This document shows positions 7,075 through 15,767 of a stretch of 64,000 nucleotides of DNA, one piece after another. Every line of letters begins with the position of its first letter. Position 1 is the stretch's first letter. Origin of the DNA: Blastocatellia bacterium (GTDB lineage Bacteria > Acidobacteriota > Blastocatellia > UBA7656); NCBI GenBank assembly GCA_035275065.1, contig DATENM010000158.1, positions 1 to 64,000 on the forward strand, in the 5' to 3' direction. Under the pieces are notes generated by a model that did no database searches, was not told where the DNA came from, and was given only the letters and a program-made list of their open reading frames with translations. Made by a program: the position numbers and the translations under genes.

Positions 7075-8700
7075 TTAGCGGCGGCGGTGGCCTCTCGAAC
7101 TATGCGAGGACGAGCGGCCACGCGAGGCGGTGTGGCGGCTGCCGTGACGCGAGCGGCTGGCGCGCACTTCGCGGCCACGGACATGGCGACCCCGTTCGGC
7201 ACGCACCATCACCTTGCGGCCATGCCGGTCACGCGTCACCTTGACGGTCTGCGGGATGCGCACCGTCTGTCCTTTGCGCAATTCGCCGCGCGCCGACATG
7301 CGATTCATCCGCGCGATCTCTTTCACAGAGACGCCGTAGCGCCGCGCCACCGAAGCCATTGTGTCGCCGCGCCGCACCGTGTAGCTCGCCATCTGCGTGC
7401 GATAAACCGGGCGGTAGCGTTCGGCCAACTCTTCGGCGGGCACCTGAATCTTGCGGACCCGCTGCTCTTCGGGCAGCTCGGCGTAGGCGACCTCGAACTG
7501 TTTCCGGGTGCCTTTCGGCAAGCGAATCGAATACCCTGCGCCCGGCGGCGAAACGCCACGGCGCAATTCAGGATTCAGGTTTTGAATCGAATCGTACGGC
7601 ACGCCGATCAGGTCGGCGACAACCTTCAGGTCGGTCTGCGCCGGCAGCTCGAAGGTGTCAAAATTCATCGCCGGGTCGGGCTGGACGTTGAAGCCATAGC
7701 GCTTCTGGTTCTTGCTGATGATGGTGATCGCCAGAATGATCGGCACATAATTGCGGGTCTCGTTCGGCAACAGGTTGCGCTTGTACAGCTCCCAGAAGTC
7801 GGCATAGCCGCAGCGCGCCACCGCTGAATCAACGCGGTTTTCGCCCGAATTGTAAGCCGCCATCGCCAGCAGCCAGTCGCCGGCGAAGTGGTCGTGCAGC
7901 CAGCGCAGGTAGCGGGCCGCGGCGCGCGTCGCTTTCTCAGGCTGTGAGCGCTCGTCTATCCAGGCGGTCTGCGCCAGGCCATAGCGCGTGCCGGTCGAAG
8001 GAATGAATTGCCAGATGCCTTTGGCGGCGGCGCGCGACAGCGCGTTCGGCTTCCAGACCGATTCGGCCTGCGCCAGCCAGATCAAATCTTGCGGCACCCG
8101 CTCTTCTTTGAAAATCTTTTCGACCATCTGCCGGTAGCGCCCTGAGCGTTGCAGGCCGACTTCCATCGTCGAATGGCCGCGCCCGGCGACGAAGAAGTTG
8201 ATGAACTGAAAGACCGGCGGCGCGACGGCAAACTCAAAATCGTACTTGCCGAAAATCTTGATGCCATCCGGCGTGGTCATCGCCAGGTCGGTCTCTTTGA
8301 TGTCCGACAGCTCGTCAAGCAAAGACGGCTCTACGACTTCCGGGCGGTCTTCTAATTCGTGGCGGTCGTTGGGCTGCGCTTCGTATTTATGAATGCGTTC
8401 GAGGAGCTGGCGGTAATAGGTATCGAGTTTGGCGTTCGTCCTGAGGTCGACGCCGGAACTGAGCACGGTGTCTACGGCCTGATCGAAAAACCTGCGGGCG
8501 ATGTCGGGCAGGCCCTTCTGCTGCGCTTCTTCGCCGCGCTTAAAGGCTTCTTCGGCTCGATCAATGATCGATTGCGAGATGTCTGATGAAGCAGCCGTTC
8601 GCGGCTGACCCTGCCCGTAAACCGGTATGACGGCTCCAGCGAGCAGAACAAACATCATGATAAAAACAAGGTTTCGACTCGCGGAAACTGCTAGCCTCAT
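7075..8700 (-). CDS. LysM-containing lytic transglycosylase (MltD-like)
   Basis: The product has 541 residues. An N-terminal signal peptide (LVFIMMFVLLAGAVIPVYG) is followed by a helical region, then an SLT transglycosylase domain with AQAESVWKPNALS (catalytic Glu), KGIWQFIPSTGTRYGL and AAYNSGENRV. A LysM domain (YTVRRGDTMASVARRYGVS) follows, ending in a very basic Arg/His/Ser tail of about 45 residues. The enzyme would cut peptidoglycan to 1,6-anhydro products in the periplasm or at the outer membrane. Start ATG at 8700 is supported by the signal peptide. The basic tail is unusual and could bind wall polymers or nucleic acid. A strong terminator follows. Confidence 0.9.
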   Translation of the reverse strand: MRLAVSASRNLVFIMMFVLLAGAVIPVYGQGQPRTAASSDISQSIIDRAEEAFKRGEEAQQKGLPDIARRFFDQAVDTVLSSGVDLRTNAKLDTYYRQLLERIHKYEAQPNDRHELEDRPEVVEPSLLDELSDIKETDLAMTTPDGIKIFGKYDFEFAVAPPVFQFINFFVAGRGHSTMEVGLQRSGRYRQMVEKIFKEERVPQDLIWLAQAESVWKPNALSRAAAKGIWQFIPSTGTRYGLAQTAWIDERSQPEKATRAAARYLRWLHDHFAGDWLLAMAAYNSGENRVDSAVARCGYADFWELYKRNLLPNETRNYVPIILAITIISKNQKRYGFNVQPDPAMNFDTFELPAQTDLKVVADLIGVPYDSIQNLNPELRRGVSPPGAGYSIRLPKGTRKQFEVAYAELPEEQRVRKIQVPAEELAERYRPVYRTQMASYTVRRGDTMASVARRYGVSVKEIARMNRMSARGELRKGQTVRIPQTVKVTRDRHGRKVMVRAERGRHVRGREVRASRSRHGSRHTASRGRSSSHSSRGHRRR

Positions 8701-8914
8701 CCTTACGATCCCCTTCCGAATTTATTATTTTCTCAGCGGCTCATCACACGATTTTCCTGGTTCGTTTGGGCTCAGCGAACCCTGAGGGCTGAAAACCGCG
8801 ATGCGTCCATTCAATTGGAACAGTCCTGCTAAGTGGGGTGGTTATAACACGCCAAAAATAGCCGAGTCAACGATTAGCCCGTACCGCAAGAAAATTGAAA
8901 GAATTTGCCCGCGC

Positions 8915-8984
8915 CCTTTGTCCCGCGGTCGGCGCGCCTTTGGGGATCGGCGTTTGATGTGACAACTGACCGCGGACAAAGGAC
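8915..8984. repeat. Imperfect inverted repeat downstream of lon
   Basis: CCTTTGTCCCGCGGTC (8915-8930) pairs with GACCGCGGACAAAGG (8970-8984), with a single bulged base and a 39-nt loop. It lies 13 bp past the lon stop. It may act as transcript end or be a degraded palindromic repeat; no T-run follows on the minus strand. Confidence 0.5.
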
Positions 8985-8997
8985 TAAGGGCTACAGG

Positions 8998-11364
8998 CTA
9001 GACCAGCGCGATGCGTAGCACCTGGCGTATAGATTCGACGAACTGGAATTCGATTTCCTTAAGCAGCTCCTTGGGAATCTCTTCAAGGTCGCGGCGATTC
9101 TGCTGCGGCAAGATGATCGTATTGACGCGAGCGCGGCGGGCGGCCAGCACCTTCTCCTTGATGCCGCCGACTGGCAGCACATTGCCGCGCAAAGTGATCT
9201 CGCCGGTCATGGCGACCGAGCGTTTGACGGCGCGACCCGAAAGGGCCGAAACCATCGCCGTGGCAAGCGTCACGCCTGCCGAGGGGCCATCTTTGGGAAT
9301 GGCGCCTTCCGGGACGTGGATGTGAACGTCCACCTTACTGAACTTATCCACATCGATGCCCAGGTCATCGGCGCGCGCTTTCGACCACGAGAAGGCCGCT
9401 TGCGCCGACTCTTTCATGACGTCGCCCAACTGGCCGGTCAGCAGCAACGCGCCTTTGCCGGTTGTCGTCAACGCCTCGATGAATAACACATCGCCGCCCG
9501 CAGGCGTCCAGGCGAGCCCCGTCGACACGCCGACCTGGTCCTTCTTCAGCACCTCGTCGGGGTGAACGTGCGGCACGCCAAGAAAGTCCTGCACATTTTC
9601 CTGGGTGACGCGAACCTGCGAGTCTTCGCCCTCGGCAACCCGGCGAGCGACTTTGCGGCTGATCTGTGCGATCTCGCGCTCGAACTGCCGCAAGCCCGAT
9701 TCGTGGGTGTATTGCAGAATGATGGCCTTCAAGGCGACGCGGCTGAACTTCACGTGACGCGCAGTGATGCCGTGCGCTTCCATCTGCTTGGGGATGATGT
9801 GGCGGCGGGCGATCTCGGTCTTCTCTTCCTCTGTGTAGCCCGCCAGTCGAATGACTTCCATGCGGTCGCGCAGCGCGGGCTGAATCGTGTCCAGCACGTT
9901 CGCCGTCGTCATGAACATGACATTCGAAAGATCGAACGGCACACCAAGGTAGTTATCGCGGAACGAAAAATTCTGCTCGGGGTCGAGGACTTCCAGCAAC
10001 GCCGACGATGGGTCGCCGCGAAAGTCAGCGCCGACCTTATCAATCTCGTCGAGCATGATGAGAGGGTTGTTGGTGCCGGCCTGCTGAATCGCCTGGACGA
10101 TGCGGCCGGGCATCGCGCCGATGTAAGTGCGCCGGTGGCCGCGAATCTCGGCCTCGTCGTGCAGGCCGCCGAGCGACAGGCGTTGAAACTTGCGATTCAA
10201 GGCGCGAGCGATTGAGCGGCCGAGGCTGGTCTTGCCGACGCCGGGCGGGCCAACCAGGCAAAGGATCGGGCCGCGGACTTTGTCCTTGAGCTTGCGCACG
10301 GCGAGCGCTTCAATGATCCGCTCTTTGACCTTCTCGAGCCCATAGTGGTCTTCGTCAAGAATGATCTGGGCGCGCTTCAGGTCGAGGTTTTCTTCTGACG
10401 CCTTCGACCACGGCAGGCTCACCATGACGTCGAGATAATTGCGCAGGGTCGCCGCTTCCGCGGCGTCCGGGTGCATGCGCTCCAGTTTCTTGATCTGGCG
10501 CTCGACCTCTTCTTCGACGGCTTCAGGCATCTCCGCGAGGATCATCTTGTCGCGGTACATCTGAATCTCTTCGGCCAGCTCGTTGCCTTCGCCTAGCTCG
10601 GCCTGAATCGCCTTAAGCTGCTGGCGCAAGTAGAACTCGCGCTGCGTGCGATCAATCTCGCCCTTGGCCTGCGTGTTGATTTCCTGTTGAACGAGCAGGA
10701 CATTGATCTCGCGGGCAAGCAGCTCGTTGACGCGGCGCAGGCGGTCGGCGGGGTTGAGCTTTTCGAGAACCGATTGCGCGTCGGAAACCTTCAGTTCGAG
10801 GTTCGAGGCGGCGACGTCCGCCAGGCGGCCAGGGTCTTCGAGGTTGGCGACAATCGCCATGACTTCGGAAGAGATGTTCTTGCCGAGCGTGATGGCGCGT
10901 TCGAGCGAGGCGCGGACATTGCGAATCAACGCTTCAAGCTCCAGCTCGTCGGCATCCGGCTCGGAGTCTGTGAGCGGCTCGATGTGAGCGATGAGCGCCG
11001 GCTGATTCTCATCAAAGCGCGCGACGCGGGCGCGCGACAGGCCCTGCACCAGGATGCGAATGCGGCCATCCGGCATCTTCAGCATCCGCATGATGGCCGC
11101 CGCCGTGCCGTGGTTATACAGGTCCGTGCCGACCGGTTCTTCTTTTTCAAGGTCGCGTTGTGCGACGAGCATGATCATGCGGTTTTCGGCCAGCGCCTGA
11201 TCCACGGCGCGGATCGAGCGCTCGCGCTGCACGAACAGCGGCACGATCATGTAGGGGAAGATGACGATATCGCGCAAAGGCAGCACCGGAAGTGAATCCG
11301 GCAGCTTCACCTGCTCTTCGCTTTGTTCAATTGTGACTTCTTCGCTTTCAAGTATTGATGACAT
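8998..11364 (-). CDS. lon: ATP-dependent protease Lon
   Basis: The product has 788 residues in the usual LonA order. An N-terminal substrate domain (LPVLPLRDIVIFPYMIVPLFVQRE) is followed by coiled coil and an AAA+ domain with Walker A GPPGVGKTSLGRS and LMLDEIDKVGAD-type Walker B. The C-terminal serine protease domain has PKDGPSAGVTLA (catalytic Ser) and GGIKEKVLAA (catalytic Lys). It degrades misfolded and regulatory proteins in the cytoplasm. Length and all key residues are normal. ATG at 11364 is chosen; the first 20 residues are acidic and variable, as in many LonA proteins. Confidence 0.97.
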   Translation of the reverse strand: MSSILESEEVTIEQSEEQVKLPDSLPVLPLRDIVIFPYMIVPLFVQRERSIRAVDQALAENRMIMLVAQRDLEKEEPVGTDLYNHGTAAAIMRMLKMPDGRIRILVQGLSRARVARFDENQPALIAHIEPLTDSEPDADELELEALIRNVRASLERAITLGKNISSEVMAIVANLEDPGRLADVAASNLELKVSDAQSVLEKLNPADRLRRVNELLAREINVLLVQQEINTQAKGEIDRTQREFYLRQQLKAIQAELGEGNELAEEIQMYRDKMILAEMPEAVEEEVERQIKKLERMHPDAAEAATLRNYLDVMVSLPWSKASEENLDLKRAQIILDEDHYGLEKVKERIIEALAVRKLKDKVRGPILCLVGPPGVGKTSLGRSIARALNRKFQRLSLGGLHDEAEIRGHRRTYIGAMPGRIVQAIQQAGTNNPLIMLDEIDKVGADFRGDPSSALLEVLDPEQNFSFRDNYLGVPFDLSNVMFMTTANVLDTIQPALRDRMEVIRLAGYTEEEKTEIARRHIIPKQMEAHGITARHVKFSRVALKAIILQYTHESGLRQFEREIAQISRKVARRVAEGEDSQVRVTQENVQDFLGVPHVHPDEVLKKDQVGVSTGLAWTPAGGDVLFIEALTTTGKGALLLTGQLGDVMKESAQAAFSWSKARADDLGIDVDKFSKVDVHIHVPEGAIPKDGPSAGVTLATAMVSALSGRAVKRSVAMTGEITLRGNVLPVGGIKEKVLAARRARVNTIILPQQNRRDLEEIPKELLKEIEFQFVESIRQVLRIALV

Positions 11365-11475
11365 GGTTAAACGCGGGCCACTGCGCCCTGCATTGAGATT
11401 GTAGGGCGCTGGCGACAGCGTGACAAGCAGCTATTGAATTGCGTCCATCCGGCCTTGAAGCCCTGCCGACCCTTG

Positions 11476-11940
11476 CTACCGCTGGCTGCCCTTGCGCACC
11501 AGCGAGCGCAGCTCGCTCATGAATTCGGAAACGTCCTTGAAATCGAGATAAACCGAGGCAAACCGCACGTAAGCCACTTTGTCCAGCTCCTTCAGCCGCC
11601 GCATGATCATCTCGCCGATCTTGTCGGTTGAGCGCTCGCGCTCGCGTGATTCCTGAACGTACTTTTCGATGCCATTAACCAGCGCTTCGATTTTTGACAT
11701 CGGGATGGGTCGCTTCTCGCAAGCCTTCATCACCCCGGCCAGCACTTTTTCGCGCACGAAAGGCTCGCGGGTGCCGTCTTTCTTGACGACCATATAAGGG
11801 ATTTCGTCAATGCGCTCATAGCTCGTGAAGCGGCGCTCGCACTTCAAGCATTCACGGCGGCGGCGGATGACATCGCCCTCGCGGCTCTCACGCGAATCCA
11901 CAACCCGATCTTCCAGATGCGCGCAGAATGGACATTTCAT
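11476..11940 (-). CDS. nrdR: Transcriptional repressor NrdR
   Basis: The product has 154 residues, the family length. An N-terminal zinc ribbon (Cys3, Cys6, Cys31, Cys34; CPFC and CLKC) is followed by an ATP-cone domain (PYMVVKKDGTREPFVREK). NrdR senses ATP/dATP and represses ribonucleotide reductase genes at NrdR boxes. No reductase gene lies in the window. The gene is 111 bp upstream of lon on the same strand and could be cotranscribed. Confidence 0.96.
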   Translation of the reverse strand: MKCPFCAHLEDRVVDSRESREGDVIRRRRECLKCERRFTSYERIDEIPYMVVKKDGTREPFVREKVLAGVMKACEKRPIPMSKIEALVNGIEKYVQESRERERSTDKIGEMIMRRLKELDKVAYVRFASVYLDFKDVSEFMSELRSLVRKGSQR

Positions 11941-12012
11941 AAGTTATACTCGCCCACATTAGATTCGCGAGCTTCGATATGCTCGCCAGGTCCTGCTCGA
12001 AAAGGGACTGCT

Positions 12013-13320
12013 TCAGCGGCTTAGAATCGCCGCTTTCTTGGCCGCCGTGTCCTCGCCATTGGCGTTGGGCGGCTCGACCGTTTCTTCGGCAATATGCTTC
12101 AAACGCCCGAACGATAGGCCCTCGCGGGCGACGTAGTAAATTCCGAACAGTGTCGCCGGCGCGAAGATCAGCGGGTGAAGAATGATCGCCACGGATTTCG
12201 CCGAATCCTGGTCAACTCCCAGAAACGCCAGCGCCGCCGCCGTCGCAATATGAAAAGGCCCCGTCGCCCCGCCCGGTGTCGGCACGACCGAGCCAAGCAT
12301 CGAAAGTCCCATCACAAAGACCGCGCCCGTAAACGGCACCTGGCCGTAGTGGATGCCGAAGGCGCGCACCACCAGCAGGTGCGCCGCCGCCACCATCAGC
12401 CAGATCAACACCGTGTACGAGACAGTGATGGTCAGCCCGCGCGCGTCGTGCAGGACGCCCAGCCCTTCGGAGATGTGCTCGAACAGGCTCATCAACCCGG
12501 TGGCGAACTTGCGTGGCAGCCGCCGCAGCTTCTTATCGAGATACATCAACGCGCCTTCGCGTTTTCGCCGGAAAACCGAGAGGCCGTAGATGCCGGCGAT
12601 GGCCGCCACCAACAGCAACGCGCCGGTGATCTTGATCCAGCCGAACATTCGCATGGCGTCGGCGTTGTGATCATTCTCGTTGTACTCAAAAAAGACCAGG
12701 TTGATGGCGAAGAAAAAGACCACCATCACCATGTCAAAGACCCGCTCGATCATAACGGTGGCGTAGCTTGCCGAGGGTCGAACCTTCTCCTTCAGCGAAA
12801 GCGTCGCCGGGCGGATGATCATCTCCGCGGCCCGGCCCATCAGGAAAAGCGCCGAAAAACCGATCATGGTCGCCCGGAAAAGCGCGCTAAGCGGCGGCTG
12901 GGCCATCGGCTTGAGCAGTGTTTTCCAGCGCAAGGCGCGCACGAAGTAAGTGCCCACCAGCAGGGCGAGCGCCAATGTGAGCTGCACGCGGTTCGCCGCC
13001 CGGACCTTTATCCAGACTTCGCCGAAGTCAAGATTGCGGGCGAACAGGTAAACAAACAGCGCGCCCACAACCAGACTGATGATCGTTTTCCACCTGCCGC
13101 TCACTTTATCCGTGGGTCTCCGTGAGATACAATAGAGCTGGCGCGCCAGCCGGCCCGCCAATTCGTCGAGGCTTGATACGACCAGCCGCAAGGGGCTGTA
13201 GCCAGGGGGCATTCTAGCACAAAATATGGGCGGCTCGCATCCCTTCGGCACCGGTTGTGGTGCCACCGGCTTTGGCGAAACATTTTTCGTCACCATCTCG
13301 TTTAGCGAGTTGGCGGACAT
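12013..13320 (-). CDS. Flippase-like integral membrane protein (UPF0104 / LPG-synthase TM family)
   Basis: The product has up to 435 residues. From about residue 78 it has the repeated hydrophobic helices and conserved segments of the lysylphosphatidylglycerol-synthase-TM / YbhN family, such as FLMGRAAEMIIRPATL, IERVFDMVMV and GGATGPFHIATAAALAFLGV. About eight membrane helices are visible. Such proteins are thought to move lipids or lipid-linked molecules. Residues 1-75 are proline-rich and not family-like, so the true start may be the ATG at 13212 or one further on; no clear ribosome site decides this. It is divergent from the ECF sigma gene. Confidence 0.75.
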   Translation of the reverse strand: MSANSLNEMVTKNVSPKPVAPQPVPKGCEPPIFCARMPPGYSPLRLVVSSLDELAGRLARQLYCISRRPTDKVSGRWKTIISLVVGALFVYLFARNLDFGEVWIKVRAANRVQLTLALALLVGTYFVRALRWKTLLKPMAQPPLSALFRATMIGFSALFLMGRAAEMIIRPATLSLKEKVRPSASYATVMIERVFDMVMVVFFFAINLVFFEYNENDHNADAMRMFGWIKITGALLLVAAIAGIYGLSVFRRKREGALMYLDKKLRRLPRKFATGLMSLFEHISEGLGVLHDARGLTITVSYTVLIWLMVAAAHLLVVRAFGIHYGQVPFTGAVFVMGLSMLGSVVPTPGGATGPFHIATAAALAFLGVDQDSAKSVAIILHPLIFAPATLFGIYYVAREGLSFGRLKHIAEETVEPPNANGEDTAAKKAAILSR

Positions 13321-13350
13321 CCTAGATTACAGCTTGCGAGAGGGCGACAG

Positions 13351-13938
13351 GTGGGAGCGATACTTGCGTTGACAGCAACCGATGCTGAATTGGCTCAGCG
13401 TTGTCTCCAGGGTGACCAGCATGCATGGGCCGAGATCGTGCGCCAGTATTCGCGGCGCATCTATAATCTCGCCTATCGCTTCACCTCGAGTCACAGCGCG
13501 GCGGAGGACTTGACACAGGAAGTCTTCATTCGTGTTTATCGCTCGCTGACGCAGTATGACGCCTCGCTCGGCGACCTGTCGAACTGGCTGATGCGGCTGG
13601 CGCGCAATCTGATTATTGACGATTATCGTAAACGCCAGAGGACGCCGACGGATTCGAGCGATGACCTGGCCGATCATGAGTATCATCTGCCTTCGGCCAG
13701 CGACAGCCCGCAGCGCTCGCTCGAACGGCAGGAGCGCCGGCTGCAAGTGCTCGGCGCGATCAACAAGTTGTCGCCGGACCTGCGAGAGTGCGTCATTCTG
13801 CGTGACATTGAAGAGTTGACGTACCAGGAGATCGTTGACCTGTTGCGAATACCGGAAGGCACGGTCAAGAGCCGTATCAACCGGGGCCGCATCGAGTTGG
13901 CAAAAGTCCTTCGTCGCATGAAGGTGCAGCCGGAATAA
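13351..13938 (+). CDS. ECF RNA polymerase sigma factor
   Basis: The product has 195 residues with region 2 (YNLAYRFTSSHSAAEDLTQEVFIRVYRSL, written here only by position, about residues 37-67) and region 4 (LSPDLRECVILRDIEELTYQ, then IPEGTVKSRINRGRIEL). This is the RpoE/SigW-like layout. The start is GTG at 13351, preceded by GAGGG at 7-nt spacing. The next gene encodes a zinc-finger anti-sigma factor, so the pair is a typical ECF switch that directs polymerase to envelope genes, probably including those downstream to 17755. Confidence 0.93.
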   Translation: MGAILALTATDAELAQRCLQGDQHAWAEIVRQYSRRIYNLAYRFTSSHSAAEDLTQEVFIRVYRSLTQYDASLGDLSNWLMRLARNLIIDDYRKRQRTPTDSSDDLADHEYHLPSASDSPQRSLERQERRLQVLGAINKLSPDLRECVILRDIEELTYQEIVDLLRIPEGTVKSRINRGRIELAKVLRRMKVQPE

Positions 13939-14085
13939 CACGGCCAGTCGCGCGCGGGCCCGGTGGACGTGGCCCGCGCCGACGCTCAGTGGCCGCGCAA
14001 TACGTTATGAATTCACTCGGCGCCCGCTGCCCGCTTGTGGCAGACGGATAGCTGTGGTGTCGGAAGGACAGGAACAAGCCCCTGA

Positions 14086-14928
14086 ATGTGTTATATGCAG
14101 TGCAGTCAATTCGAGGAACAACTGAGTAATTACCTCGACGGTCAGCTGGCCGGCAGCGAGAGTGCGCGCTTCGGCGAGCATGCGTTGCAATGTCGCGCTT
14201 GCCGCGCTCTGATGGACGAGGTCAGGGCGGCGGTTAGCCAGTGCGTTGGTGATGATCCGGTTGACGTGCCGATGTTGCTTGAAACTTCGCTGCTGACGAT
14301 TGCTCAGGAACACCGCGTCTTTGATTGCGCGGCATTCGCAGAGATCATCACCGAGTTTCTTGATGGCTACGTGCCGGCGGCGACCTATCACCGATTCGAA
14401 GAGCACGCCGCGGGTTGCGGCCTCTGCTCCGACCTGCTCACCGAAGTCGTTTTCGCGGTCGCCGCCTGCCATTCGGTGCATATCTACGAAGAAGTCGAAA
14501 TGCCCGCGCCGCTTTATGATCAACTGGTGGCCATCAGCGAGGTCGGCGCGCTGGCCCGCAAGCCTCGCTTCGCCATGAAAGCCAGCGCCTGGGCATCGCG
14601 CCTATTGCCGCGCGCCACCACAGCGCCGCGCTGGTCCGTAGCGACCGCCGCGACGATTGCCGCCGCTTCGTTCATGTTCTTGCTGTTTGGCTTCTCCGAC
14701 GACCGCACGGTGACTGGCATCTACCGTCAAGCGCAGAATAAGATGGCGCAGCTTTACAGTCGCAGCACCGACATCTATGCGCAGAAGGAGACGCTGGCGG
14801 CACGCATTGAGCGCGTCGGCATGGGATTGGACGAAATCTGGGATGGCCTCGGCGGTGAAAAGCCGGGCAAGGAATCGGCGAATCATTCGAAAGAAGCTGA
14901 GAAGCCGCTGCCGCCACAGAAAGACTGA
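14086..14928 (+). CDS. Anti-sigma factor with two zinc-finger (HC2) domains
   Basis: The product has 280 residues. Two successive ZAS-type modules are visible: YLDGQL ... HALQCRAC (His32, Cys36, Cys39) and FLDGYV ... HAAGCGLC (His107, Cys111, Cys114). One membrane helix (about 184-203, ATAATIAAASFMFLLFGF) is followed by a 75-residue C-terminal part. ZAS domains bind and inhibit ECF sigma factors; having two in one protein is unusual. It lies 147 bp after the sigma gene, and its stop lies within a terminator hairpin. ATG at 14086 is used; an alternative ATG nine bases later gives the same domains. Confidence 0.85.
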   Translation: MCYMQCSQFEEQLSNYLDGQLAGSESARFGEHALQCRACRALMDEVRAAVSQCVGDDPVDVPMLLETSLLTIAQEHRVFDCAAFAEIITEFLDGYVPAATYHRFEEHAAGCGLCSDLLTEVVFAVAACHSVHIYEEVEMPAPLYDQLVAISEVGALARKPRFAMKASAWASRLLPRATTAPRWSVATAATIAAASFMFLLFGFSDDRTVTGIYRQAQNKMAQLYSRSTDIYAQKETLAARIERVGMGLDEIWDGLGGEKPGKESANHSKEAEKPLPPQKD

Positions 14929-14940
14929 GGCGGCTTTTTG
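14910..14940 (+). terminator. Terminator overlapping the anti-sigma stop codon
   Basis: GCCGCC (14910-14915) pairs with GGCGGC (14929-14934) across a 13-nt loop that contains most of the stop codon, and is followed by TTTTTG. It would end part of the sigma/anti-sigma transcript before the B-box gene. Confidence 0.65.
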
Positions 14941-15040
14941 TTTGCCCCGGCCCGCTCGTCGCGATTCGCCGAACCCTAACGCACTGCGAATCGTTTAAGC
15001 CATTGAGAAAGAGCAATTCAAGCATCGAAGAGTAATCATC

Positions 15041-15760
15041 ATGTATTGTGCATATCACACACAAAGCGCGGCGCGGGTCCAATGCAGCCATTGCCAACGC
15101 GGCCTCTGCCCGGCTTGCGATCACCGCATCAAAGGCTTCCCCTATTGCCAGGATTGTATTGTCAGGGGCATAGAGGGCTTGTCGCAGCAGCGTTACCAAC
15201 AGGGGCGCTCGAAAGCGCGCGCGCGGGTCGCCGCGCTATGCGCTTTGATACCGGGGATGGGGGCCGTCTACAACCGCCAGAACCTCAAGGCCGTCGTCCA
15301 CTTCGTCAGCATTGTTTTCCTTTTTAATTTACCCAAGCTGCAAATTCTACCCGGACTCTTTGCGCTTGCCGGCGTGGTGGTTTACATCTATTCGATGATG
15401 GATGCCTACCGCACCGCTGTACGCCTCGGGGAAGGCGAGAGCGCCGAAGCTGACGAAGCTCGCTTCAAGCAGAAACTTGCAAAGAACGCGCCCGCCCTTG
15501 GGATCGGCTTTATCGTGCTAGGCGCGCTATCGGTCCTGCGCCTTCTCCAACCCTTCGCCTTCATCAACCCAGGGCGACTTTTGCCAGTAGGATTAATCAT
15601 CCTCGGTGGCTATCTGTTAACCCGGTATTTCAAACGCTCGCGCGTCGAAGCGCAATCGCCAGATTATTCACGCCCGCCTTATCCGCTGGTTCCCGGCGCC
15701 TTTGATGATTCGCCCCACAGCAACGTCCGGCAGATGGCGCGCTCCGGCGACCGGAGGTAG
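15041..15760 (+). CDS. B-box-type zinc-finger membrane protein
   Basis: The product has 239 residues. The first 40 residues form a B-box-like zinc finger: CAYH near residue 3, CSHC (15-18), CPAC (23-26) and CQDC (36-39). After a basic linker there are about four membrane helices (residues 65-200) and a polar tail. Proteins with this N-terminal finger before a TM domain are common in Acidobacteriota; function is unknown. The next gene starts 8 bases after its stop, with its ribosome site GGAGG inside the stop region, so the two are cotranscribed. Confidence 0.75.
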   Translation: MYCAYHTQSAARVQCSHCQRGLCPACDHRIKGFPYCQDCIVRGIEGLSQQRYQQGRSKARARVAALCALIPGMGAVYNRQNLKAVVHFVSIVFLFNLPKLQILPGLFALAGVVVYIYSMMDAYRTAVRLGEGESAEADEARFKQKLAKNAPALGIGFIVLGALSVLRLLQPFAFINPGRLLPVGLIILGGYLLTRYFKRSRVEAQSPDYSRPPYPLVPGAFDDSPHSNVRQMARSGDRR

Positions 15761-15767
15761 GCCCGCC

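Noticed and set aside
12175..13125. 316-codon open frame on the plus strand
   Set aside because: It lies antisense to the flippase-like membrane gene; its His/Arg/Gln-rich composition is the mirror of hydrophobic codons in GC-rich DNA.
13327..13941. 204-codon open frame on the minus strand
   Set aside because: It is antisense to the whole ECF sigma factor gene and has no motif.
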